DNA of 32,012 nt from Endozoicomonadaceae bacterium (GTDB lineage: Bacteria; Pseudomonadota; Gammaproteobacteria; Pseudomonadales; Endozoicomonadaceae): contig JAGLCE010000027.1 in NCBI GenBank assembly GCA_023146365.1, forward strand, positions 1 through 32,012. The letters run 5' to 3'. Below, one piece after another: positions 25,098 through 32,012 of the stretch (within the stretch, counting starts at the first letter, position 1; each line of letters begins with the position of its first letter). Position numbers and translations under genes: made by a program. The notes beneath the pieces are model-generated. The model ran no database searches and was not told where the DNA came from. It saw only the letters and a program-made list of their open reading frames with translations.

Positions 25098-26933
25098 ATG
25101 AAACGTATTACTACATCTTTTCCAGAAACAAATAATCAAATGTCTCCGGTTAAACTATCTGTTCTAGAACAGAAAAAAGACGCTATTAGTCAGTTAAAAA
25201 CCGTACACGCATGTGCGGATACGATATCAGTTTGGGAAAAAAATAAAACCCAGTGTCCCTCTTCATGGAAGCGTGTGCCATTACTGGGTAATCGAGAAAG
25301 CATTACTGCCCATGATGTGGATAGAAAATACTATTCACATCAAAAAAAACATCCATTATTGGCCTGTTTTCGTGATCCGTTTGATGCATTAAAGATTGGA
25401 GTTTCGACCTTTACTGAAAAAGTAGCTCGTTTTTTTTCAGGGAAAGATTTATTTTTCTTGGATAAAAATATTAAGAAGCAAGCACAACAAAATGTTAGCA
25501 ATGGAATAAAATTTAGCGATTCAAAGAATGAAAAAGATCGGGGTGTATTTGTTAAGCGTGGACATGCCCACTTAAACCTATTGATTATGGATAATAATAA
25601 TAACCGTCTTAATGTGGCCATTGATCCTTCGGCCCATAAGCTTGGCCCTGGTTATACCAATCAACTGGATCCTGTTATACCAAAAGGGCTCGAAAATACG
25701 GATGTTCTCTTAGTTTCTCATGCGCATCTTGATCACTTTATTGATGTCCCTCTCTACAGCCAGAAATGGAAGAACATACCTAAAAGTTTAATTCAACGCA
25801 TTATTAAGCAAGTAAAAAATGTCATCAACTATTTTCGTCAGAAACCGAACCCGATGACGCCAACAGAAAGCGTTAGAACCAGGCTCGTCTTTCCTGCAGG
25901 GTCTGAAAATATTGGCTCTATTTTCAAAAGTAGTCTAAAAGATCCATGTGGTGACGAGGAAGGTCAAGTGGCAGGTTTTCCTGCTGAATCCTTCGTTCCA
26001 TACGCTCTTTCCAGACAAAATGACGCTCGCTCAGCCGCCACGCTCGTTTCCATTCCAACCAAACACTGGGCGGGTACCAATCCCCTAACCAATTTCCATA
26101 AAGCACCTGGTTTTGGTTATCTTCTGATGACCGACAAGGAGTGTATTTTTGATGCGGGTGATACTGGTTATTCCAAAGAAATGTATGACTCCGTTGCAGA
26201 CATTGCAAAAATGAACTTCCAAGCTCCACAAGCTTCAAGAGTACAATATGTCTCCACGCTATTCAGCCCCGCAGGACCTGACTTTGATCGGAAGCACATG
26301 GAGAAAACCCATCAGGCTACTATTGATACTGCCAGAGCCATGATGAAAGTCCAATTGTTGCCGTTCGTTCATCAGAAAAACGCCCAGGATTGCACAAACA
26401 AAGAAGAAATTCTTAACGATTTCATGACGAATACTGAATGCCACCAAATACACTGGGGCTACTACAAACTGGGTCCCATACATTATGAAGACCCTTGGAT
26501 CTGCTGGCTGGATCTGATAAACGAAATGACCAACTCTCAGCGTGATCTGAAAGATTTCGGAATAGGTGCTGAAGATCTTCAAGGCTCTCTGAATTCCACT
26601 GCCTATAAGCAAACACGGAAAGATGTTCTGGACGCCCTTACCACAGACAAAAACGAAATCAATGATATTGTAAAACTGGATACACCGTGGAATGAGACTG
26701 ATACCATAAAAGTGATTCTGAAAACCATCTTGACCCAGGTCGCCCCTAATCATGAAACGTCTTTAGGCCACCAGCAACATGCGATGGTCACGCACATTCT
26801 GCTTTCCCGTTATGAGGATATACAACACTCTCAGTTAACGACTCAAAACCTCGCCACTTGGTTTTTTACTCATCCAGATGATCGGACAGAGGCACAGTTC
26901 AACACTCTTTTCTGTGCTAGGAGCGACAGTTAA
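25098..26933 (+). CDS. Large metallo-beta-lactamase-fold hydrolase, NAPE-PLD-like
   Basis: The 611-residue protein has an MBL-fold core whose metal ligands match N-acylphosphatidylethanolamine phospholipase D. HxHxDH is SHAHLDH (His208, His210, Asp212, His213). A PxxHW-type motif gives His323, FDAGDTGY gives Asp355, and IHWGYYKLG gives His452. The strand motif RGHAHLNL corresponds to the family GHAT element. It is longer than ordinary NAPE-PLD: there are about 150 extra N-terminal residues with no signal peptide or membrane segment, an insertion after the first motif (about 220-260), and a helical C-terminal extension of about 120 residues. No Shine-Dalgarno sequence is evident, and the 5' part is AT-rich and Lys/Asn-rich, unlike its neighbours. 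The catalytic fold is well supported; the true substrate (phospholipid or other) is not known. It has no operon partner. Confidence 0.8.
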   Translation: MKRITTSFPETNNQMSPVKLSVLEQKKDAISQLKTVHACADTISVWEKNKTQCPSSWKRVPLLGNRESITAHDVDRKYYSHQKKHPLLACFRDPFDALKIGVSTFTEKVARFFSGKDLFFLDKNIKKQAQQNVSNGIKFSDSKNEKDRGVFVKRGHAHLNLLIMDNNNNRLNVAIDPSAHKLGPGYTNQLDPVIPKGLENTDVLLVSHAHLDHFIDVPLYSQKWKNIPKSLIQRIIKQVKNVINYFRQKPNPMTPTESVRTRLVFPAGSENIGSIFKSSLKDPCGDEEGQVAGFPAESFVPYALSRQNDARSAATLVSIPTKHWAGTNPLTNFHKAPGFGYLLMTDKECIFDAGDTGYSKEMYDSVADIAKMNFQAPQASRVQYVSTLFSPAGPDFDRKHMEKTHQATIDTARAMMKVQLLPFVHQKNAQDCTNKEEILNDFMTNTECHQIHWGYYKLGPIHYEDPWICWLDLINEMTNSQRDLKDFGIGAEDLQGSLNSTAYKQTRKDVLDALTTDKNEINDIVKLDTPWNETDTIKVILKTILTQVAPNHETSLGHQQHAMVTHILLSRYEDIQHSQLTTQNLATWFFTHPDDRTEAQFNTLFCARSDS

Positions 26934-26989
26934 CGATAAAGCTTTATTGTCGTTAACAAAACGACAGTAACCTGTATGGTGCAACGCAC

Positions 26990-27028
26990 AATAAAAAGCC
27001 TATAAGGATAGGAGGGTCCCTATAGGCT
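26990..27028 (-). terminator. Intrinsic terminator of polA
   Basis: On the minus strand, AGCCTATAGGGA (27028 down to 27017) pairs with TCCTTATAGGCT (27008 down to 26997), 11 of 12 positions matching, and TTTTTAT follows. It lies 56 bases beyond the polA stop. A separate palindrome, GTTAACGA/TCGTTAAC (26930-26957), overlaps the stop of the upstream plus-strand gene but lacks a T-tract. Confidence 0.85.
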
Positions 27029-27083
27029 GACGGCTAACGTCTCGGTTTCTCATAACAAGTACAGATCCATATTGGTCATAGTG

Positions 27084-29825
27084 TTAATGAGCTTCATCCC
27101 AGTTGTCACCAATGCCAACATCGACCAACAGCGGGACTGCTAGATCAGTAGCAGTCATCATATGATCACGCAAACCATCCACCGTCTCACTCAGACAGCC
27201 TTCTGCCACTTCCAGTACCAGTTCGTCGTGCACTTGCATAACCATACGGGCATCTAGGCCAGAATCCAACAACCATTGATCCACCGATATCATAGCTATC
27301 TTGATAATATCCGCTGCAGTTCCCTGTAAGGGGGCATTGATCGCTGCTCGTTCTGCAGCCTGCTGACGCATCTTATTTCGAGCATTAATCTCCGGTAGAT
27401 ATAATCGCCGCCCTAACAAGGTTTCAACATACCCCTGTTCATGTGCCTGCTTGCGGGTACACTCCATATAGTTTTTCACGCCAGGATAGCGCTCAAAATA
27501 GAGAGTGACGTAATCTGCTGCGGACTGACGTGAAATCCCTAACTGTTTCGCGAGACCAAAAGCAGACATACCGTAAATCAATCCGAAGTTAATCGCTTTC
27601 GCACTGCGTCGCTGATCTGCGGACACGCCATCAAAAGGTACACCAAAAACGTCTGCTGCCGTCGCCTTGTGGACATCCACTCCGCAGGCAAACGCACTCA
27701 ACAAGCCTTCATCCCGTGACAAATGAGCGATGATACGCAATTCAATTTGGGAATAATCTGCCGCCACGATTTTATAACCTTTCGGGGCAATAAATGCCTG
27801 CCGTATACGACGACCCTCGTCGGTTCGTACGGGAATATTCTGCAGGTTTGGCGATGAGGATGATAGACGGCCAGTGGCCGTTACCGCCTGATGGTAGGAA
27901 GTATGTATACGTCTACTGACGGTATTTACCATTCGCGGCAACTTGTCAGTATACGTCGACTTTAGCTTACTCAAGCTACGGTGCTCAAGAAGTAAACGAG
28001 GCAGTTCATGGCTCAGAGCCAGCTCTTCTAGCACATCTTCTGCTGTCGAAGGCTGTCCTTTCGGTGTCTTTTTGATCACCGGCAGACCCAGCTTGTTGAA
28101 TAACAGCTCCCGAAGCTGTTTCAATGAACCAACATCAAACGCTTCCCCAGCCAGATCGAACGCTTTCCGCTCAAGCACTTGCAGACGATCCGCCAGCTCA
28201 ATGCTCTGCTTACCCAGTAACGTCACATCTACGTGCGTACCGGTACGCTCCATTCGAGACAACACACTCACCAATGGCAACTCAATGGTCTCAAAGACAG
28301 ATCTCAGTAATGGCTCTTCCTGTAACTTTGGCCACAAAGTCTGGTGAAGACGCAAGGTAATATCCGCATCTTCTGCTGCATAAGGAGCAGCCTGCTCAAG
28401 TGCAATCTGATTAAACGTGAGTTGTTTAACGCCTTTACCGGCAATATCCTCGAAACTGACGGTACTTTCCCCCAAGTATTTGAGAGCGAGACTATCTAGA
28501 TTATGCCGAGTGCCGGTAGAGTCCAGCACGTACGATTCAAGCATGGTATCGAATGCGATGCCGCGCAGCGTAATATCGTGGCGAGCTAGTACATTCTTGT
28601 CGTATTTTAAATTTTGACCAACCTTGCGGTGCTTATTACTTTCTAGTAACGGCTTCAGTGCCTTTAACACATAATCCCGTTCCAGCTGCATCGGTGCATC
28701 GAGGTAGTCGTGACCGAACGGCAGATAAGCCGCATGGCCCGGCTCCACCGAGAAAGAGACGCCGACCAGTTCCGCCTGCATGTAATCCAGACTGGTCGTT
28801 TCTGTATCAAAGGCAAACAGCGTCGCACTCTCTAGCTGTTCCAGCCAATGTTTTAAATCAGTCTCAGACAGTATGGTTTCATACACCCGCTCAGTCTTTG
28901 CGGTTTCTGTGAGCGCAGTGGATGCTGTCTCATTAGCACCTCCCTTTTGCAATTCATTGATCAATCCCTTGAACTCAAACTCTTGGAACCAATGCAAAAG
29001 CGTATCGTTATCCGGTGCCTCATTACGCAGATTCGTCAGCGTCACATCCAGTGCCACATCGGTCTTGATTGTCGCTAATTCATAGGAAAGGAGTGCCTTG
29101 TCGCGATGGGTTTCAAGCTTTTTCGACAGAGTCTTGGCGCCGCGGCAGGGAAGAGTGGGCACTTTATCTAGGTTTGCGTAGATCGCTTCAAGTCCACCCA
29201 GATTCTGCAACAACACCAGTGCCGTTTTCTCACCGATACCAGGCACTCCAGGGATGTTATCCACCTTGTCGCCCATCAAGGCCAGAAAATCGATAATCAG
29301 CTCCGGTCCAATACCGAACTTGCTGTGGACACTCGGAATATCCATCACGGTATTGGTCATAGTGTTCACCAAGGTGACATGCTGATTCACCAGCTGTGCC
29401 ATATCTTTATCCCCCGTGGAAATCACGCAGTCATGACCGGCCTCTGTCGTCATGGCTGCCAGAGTACCGATGACGTCATCTGCCTCAACTCCTTCGATCA
29501 CTAGCAGCGGAAAGCCCATCGCGCGAATAATGGTGTGCAACGGCTCAATCTGACAACGCAAATCATCCGGCATGGGCGGACGATGAGCCTTGTAATCGGG
29601 ATAGATGTCATCTCGAAAGGTCTTGCCCTTAGCGTCGAAGATCACGACAATCTCGCTTTTTGGGTAATCCGATGGCATTCGACGCAACATGTTCACCACG
29701 CCCTTGATTGCACCGGTCGGTTTCCCCTTTGATGTCACCAGCGGGGGCAGAGCGTGAAATGCTCGATAGAGGTAGGAAGATCCATCTACCAGAACTAGGG
29801 GGGCAGAAGTGCTTGTTGCAATCAT
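27084..29825 (-). CDS. polA: DNA polymerase I
   Basis: Pol I removes RNA primers and fills gaps in replication and excision repair. The 913-residue protein is complete. The 5' nuclease domain (LVLVDGSSYLYRAFHALPP, STGDKDMAQLV, LMGDKVDNIPGVPGIGEKTA in parts) is followed by a 3'-5' proofreading domain with FAFDTETTSLD retaining the acidic residues, and a family A polymerase domain with ADYSQIELR, RRSAKAINFGLIYG and MQVHDELVLEV. It ends GDNWDEAH, close to the E. coli C-terminus. The ATG read leftward from 29825 lacks a clear Shine-Dalgarno sequence but matches family length. It is divergent from the DUF2782 gene, an arrangement seen in Pseudomonas-like genomes. Confidence 0.98.
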   Translation of the reverse strand: MIATSTSAPLVLVDGSSYLYRAFHALPPLVTSKGKPTGAIKGVVNMLRRMPSDYPKSEIVVIFDAKGKTFRDDIYPDYKAHRPPMPDDLRCQIEPLHTIIRAMGFPLLVIEGVEADDVIGTLAAMTTEAGHDCVISTGDKDMAQLVNQHVTLVNTMTNTVMDIPSVHSKFGIGPELIIDFLALMGDKVDNIPGVPGIGEKTALVLLQNLGGLEAIYANLDKVPTLPCRGAKTLSKKLETHRDKALLSYELATIKTDVALDVTLTNLRNEAPDNDTLLHWFQEFEFKGLINELQKGGANETASTALTETAKTERVYETILSETDLKHWLEQLESATLFAFDTETTSLDYMQAELVGVSFSVEPGHAAYLPFGHDYLDAPMQLERDYVLKALKPLLESNKHRKVGQNLKYDKNVLARHDITLRGIAFDTMLESYVLDSTGTRHNLDSLALKYLGESTVSFEDIAGKGVKQLTFNQIALEQAAPYAAEDADITLRLHQTLWPKLQEEPLLRSVFETIELPLVSVLSRMERTGTHVDVTLLGKQSIELADRLQVLERKAFDLAGEAFDVGSLKQLRELLFNKLGLPVIKKTPKGQPSTAEDVLEELALSHELPRLLLEHRSLSKLKSTYTDKLPRMVNTVSRRIHTSYHQAVTATGRLSSSSPNLQNIPVRTDEGRRIRQAFIAPKGYKIVAADYSQIELRIIAHLSRDEGLLSAFACGVDVHKATAADVFGVPFDGVSADQRRSAKAINFGLIYGMSAFGLAKQLGISRQSAADYVTLYFERYPGVKNYMECTRKQAHEQGYVETLLGRRLYLPEINARNKMRQQAAERAAINAPLQGTAADIIKIAMISVDQWLLDSGLDARMVMQVHDELVLEVAEGCLSETVDGLRDHMMTATDLAVPLLVDVGIGDNWDEAH

Positions 29826-29888
29826 CGGTAAAGTATTGACTCAATGGTGGACGGTTTATCGTTGAAATTTCACTACAGCCCTGACAAT

Positions 29889-29917
29889 TTGCCTTAGGGG
29901 CGGGTAAAGTGTATATG
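29889..29917 (+). promoter_or_regulatory. Candidate promoter for the DUF2782-thrB pair
   Basis: TTGCCT (29889-29894), a 17-base spacer and TATATG (29912-29917) lie 73 bases before the lipoprotein start, in the spacer divergent from polA. A small hairpin CTCGG/CCGAG follows in the leader. Confidence 0.45.
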
Positions 29918-29990
29918 CTTATTCTCTGTAACAAACGACTATTCTAACGCAACCACTCGGAGAGTCAGCCCGAGATACAAGAGATTTGCT

Positions 29991-30422
29991 ATGAAAATAC
30001 TTCGTGACTTGATCCTACCGTTGGCTGCTATCAGCCTGATAACTGGTTGTAATACGTTGAATTCAGCACCGCAATCCTCCGATAACACTGAGAGTCAACC
30101 GATGAATACAGTCGCGCAATCCTTTGAGGAGGCTGAGAATAAGCCGATGGATGCAACGGCGCAAATACTGGCTGATGCTGTACGAGACGGCACGCTGAAT
30201 CTCGACATTGACGACCTGCCGGAAGGCACTGATGTGGTGATCCATTCTAGTGAGAAAAAGAAAATTCAAGAGTTCTGGATCAATGGATTTATCTACACTA
30301 TCAAGGTCACCCCGAAGGTCGGCAAACCGTACTTTTTGGTCGCAGCGGATAATCGGGGAAACTTTATCCATACCGAACAGCCTCAAATGTTGATACCTTC
30401 GTGGCGTATCTTGGAGTGGTGA
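29991..30422 (+). CDS. DUF2782 family lipoprotein
   Basis: The 143-residue protein starts with a lipoprotein signal: a charged N-terminus, a hydrophobic stretch and the lipobox LITGC with Cys20. It is therefore predicted to be a membrane-anchored periplasmic protein. The C-terminal half (EFWINGFIYTIKVTPKVGKPYFLVAADNRG in parts, ending IPSWRILEW) carries the DUF2782 pattern, whose function is unknown. Between signal and domain is a short internal duplication, QPMNTVAQ...KPMDATAQ. The polA - DUF2782 - thrB order is known from Pseudomonas. thrB begins 44 bases downstream and is probably co-transcribed. Confidence 0.85.
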   Translation: MKILRDLILPLAAISLITGCNTLNSAPQSSDNTESQPMNTVAQSFEEAENKPMDATAQILADAVRDGTLNLDIDDLPEGTDVVIHSSEKKKIQEFWINGFIYTIKVTPKVGKPYFLVAADNRGNFIHTEQPQMLIPSWRILEW

Positions 30423-30466
30423 GCCATCTATAGGGCGAGCGAATAAAAACCTGTGGAGTAAGAACG

Positions 30467-31459
30467 ATGTCGGTATACACCCGCCTGGAACAACAGGATA
30501 TTGAGACGTTTCTCACTAATTATGACCAGGGTGTGCTGGTTGATTTCCGAGGGATTGAAGCTGGGATCGAGAATTCCAACTACTTCGTGAATACGCAATT
30601 TTCCGAAGAACCTGATATTCGACAGTTTGTGCTGACATTGTTCGAATATCAACCTCGTGAACATCTGCCATTTTTCATCGATTTCATGACCCTACTGGCC
30701 GACAACGGCCTACCTTCTCCTGTCCCTGTTCGAAATCGGCAAGGTAAAATCCTGCTGACATTGAAAGGTAAGCCCTGCTTGCTGCAACCGCGAATGCCTG
30801 GGGTACATCTGGACAGTCAGGAGATCACCGCTTCGACATGTTTCACAATTGGTCGCTATTTGGCGATTATTCATCAAATAGGTCAATCGGCCTTGATCTC
30901 ACAGGAAAACCTACGGGGCATTCCCTGGATAAAAGCACAGGTGAATCGGTTGACGCCGCTGCTTTCCGAGGCCATGCGCGACATCTTAACCAAGCAATGG
31001 CAGGCAATTTCGAAAGAGCTAAAGCCATTCGAACAGTTGCCTAAAGGTTTGATTCATGCAGACCTGTTCTTCGATAACGTGTTATTTAATAACGGTAAAG
31101 TCAGCGGCATTATTGATTTTTTTCAGTCCTGCCACGACTGGCTAATTTACGATATCTCTGTCGCTGTTAATGATTGGTGCTTGAATGACGACTTGACACT
31201 TAATTCGAAAAAAACCGAAGCTTTTTTGAATGGCTATCAATCTGTACGTGTGATAACACTAGAAGAAAAACAGGCTTGGCCGGTCATTCAGCGATTATCC
31301 TGTTTTCGGTTTTGGTTATCCAGATTGGTGATGTTTGTGCATCCAGAAAATCATCATGACAGCTATAAGAATAATAAAGTAGTAAGAAACTTTCTTGACC
31401 CAGAGAAATTTCGGACAATGCTGATTTTACGAACTCAAAAGGCGCATCCCATACTTTAA
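30467..31459 (+). CDS. thrB: Homoserine kinase, APH-fold type
   Basis: This enzyme phosphorylates homoserine in threonine synthesis. The 330-residue protein belongs to the aminoglycoside phosphotransferase-like kinase family used for ThrB in Pseudomonas and relatives, not the GHMP kinase type of E. coli. It begins MSVYTRLEQQDIETFL and has the family motif GIENSNYFV. The Brenner-type catalytic motif is HADLFFDN (His197, Asp199, Asn204), and IDFF holds the metal-binding Asp217. GGAG lies 8 bases before the ATG. Its position after polA and DUF2782 supports the assignment. A related phosphotransferase function cannot be excluded from motifs alone. Confidence 0.92.
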   Translation: MSVYTRLEQQDIETFLTNYDQGVLVDFRGIEAGIENSNYFVNTQFSEEPDIRQFVLTLFEYQPREHLPFFIDFMTLLADNGLPSPVPVRNRQGKILLTLKGKPCLLQPRMPGVHLDSQEITASTCFTIGRYLAIIHQIGQSALISQENLRGIPWIKAQVNRLTPLLSEAMRDILTKQWQAISKELKPFEQLPKGLIHADLFFDNVLFNNGKVSGIIDFFQSCHDWLIYDISVAVNDWCLNDDLTLNSKKTEAFLNGYQSVRVITLEEKQAWPVIQRLSCFRFWLSRLVMFVHPENHHDSYKNNKVVRNFLDPEKFRTMLILRTQKAHPIL

Positions 31460-31519
31460 TAATCACTATGTTAATTGTTTTTTCTCACATGGTGGCATTC
31501 ATTTTAGGAGCTACCCATT

Positions 31520-31690
31520 AATTATTTTGTGGTTTCTATTACATGGCAGGGGCGTCTATTCCTATAGTTTGGGCTTTTCTTGATAAAAGTGATGGCAACT
31601 CAAATCCGGAAGAACGCATTACCATCATGGAGAAAGTCCTGCAATTGATTCCAGTGTCCAAGATAGATGAAATAAAGACCCGACACCGGG
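31520..31690 (+). pseudogene. IS4-family transposase fragment
   Basis: In the frame of ATG 31543, the peptide GASIPIVWAFLDKSDGNS followed by NPEERITIMEKVLQLIPVSKID matches the conserved middle of IS4-type transposases, where the pattern is G-V-A-I-P-L-x-W-x-x-L-x-K-x-G-N-S-N-x-x-E-R. The expected next segment with the DDE-associated LLADREF is absent: the frame continues into unrelated sequence and stops at 31758. The region before the ATG does not restore the N-terminal part. I read it as a dead internal fragment, probably frameshifted or deleted on both sides. Confidence 0.6.
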
Positions 31691-31820
31691 GTATAATTCG
31701 GTGTCAGGTTGCTCTATTTTCAATTTCACGAAAACTCACTCTACAAGTGCAATACTAAGATGGGTCTATTTCACATCTTAGGTATTATGTTGTCTGGGCT
31801 AAGGCCACTATTCTTACTTT

Positions 31821-31850
31821 GAATTCACGAATTCACGAATTCAGGAATTA
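31821..31850. repeat. GAATTCAC tandem repeat
   Basis: The 8-base unit GAATTCAC occurs twice in perfect tandem (31821-31836), followed by GAATTCAG (31837-31844) and a partial GAATTA. It lies in non-coding DNA beside the transposase remnant. Confidence 0.7.
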
Positions 31851-32012
31851 GAAAAATAGACGACTATGAGAACACCAATATTCGATACGTTAACAGACTC
31901 AAAACTGTATGACGGCATATTTCAATCTGTTTTTTTATATCCATAACAAACGGTACGAACGTATTATTTCGTGATTGCTTCGACTAATTAACATAATCCT
32001 GAATCCGTGACT

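Larger units (their letters stand above)
31460..32012. other. Eroded region after thrB
   Basis: No intact gene is visible to the window edge. The stretch holds an IS4-type transposase fragment (about 31520-31690), a hairpin GACACCG/CGGTGTC (31682-31705) at its right edge, and a tandem repeat at 31821-31850. The remainder is AT-rich with no recognised features. Confidence 0.55.

Noticed and set aside
26930..26957. Palindrome GTTAACGA/TCGTTAAC as terminator of the NAPE-PLD-like gene
   Set aside because: The stem is AT-rich and no T-tract follows on the plus strand, so terminator function is unsupported.
1..32012. CRISPR array, prophage, toxin-antitoxin or restriction system
   Set aside because: No regularly spaced repeats, phage genes, or recognisable defence proteins were seen in the window.

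Overview
The window reads as a gammaproteobacterial chromosome segment of medium GC. It has two conserved housekeeping blocks separated by AT-richer, partly eroded DNA. The block carA-carB-greA / yhbY / rlmE-ftsH-folP-glmM-tpiA-secG-tRNA-Leu(GAG)-rimP-nusA-infB-rbfA-truB-rpsO-pnp is the classical gammaproteobacterial order. Having tpiA between glmM and secG, and having polA - DUF2782 lipoprotein - APH-type homoserine kinase (thrB) together, both point to the Pseudomonadales/Oceanospirillales side rather than the enterics. The lineage is an inference. A host-associated Oceanospirillales-like organism (Endozoicomonas- or Halomonas-like) would fit the large gene-poor spacers, insertion-sequence debris and one eukaryote-like lipase-family gene, but the sequence alone does not prove it.

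Layout. 1-1661: about 1.7 kb with no recognisable gene, holding a 165-bp palindromic MITE-like element and some hairpins. 1662-6743: pyrimidine/arginine precursor synthesis (carAB) preceded by a probable leader-peptide attenuator, then greA translationally coupled to carB and closed by a bidirectional terminator. 6875-8029: divergent yhbY and rlmE (ribosome maturation). 8209-14042: ftsH, folP, glmM, tpiA, secG, tRNA-Leu. 14043-23746: the rimP-nusA-infB-rbfA-truB-rpsO-pnp translation/RNA-turnover operon set, with several structured leaders. 23909-24574: a short-chain dehydrogenase on the minus strand. 24575-26990: an AT-rich insert carrying a 611-residue metallo-beta-lactamase-fold protein with a complete NAPE-PLD-like metal site. 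27084-29825: polA on the minus strand. 29991-31459: DUF2782 lipoprotein and thrB. 31460-32012: eroded DNA with an IS4-type transposase fragment and a GAATTCAC tandem repeat.

The core genes serve transcription elongation and termination (greA, nusA), ribosome assembly and modification (yhbY, rlmE, rimP, rbfA, truB, rpsO), initiation (infB), RNA turnover (pnp), membrane protein quality and export (ftsH, secG), envelope precursor and folate synthesis (glmM, folP) and DNA repair (polA). The less ordinary observations are the carA leader ORF/attenuator, a three-residue Ser-Gly-Met insertion in the dihydropteroate synthase active-site loop, a competing-hairpin leader before rimP-nusA, a perfect palindrome inside the tpiA promoter spacer, and the NAPE-PLD-like gene. 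Three genes appear to use non-ATG starts (carA TTG, ftsH TTG, rimP GTG).
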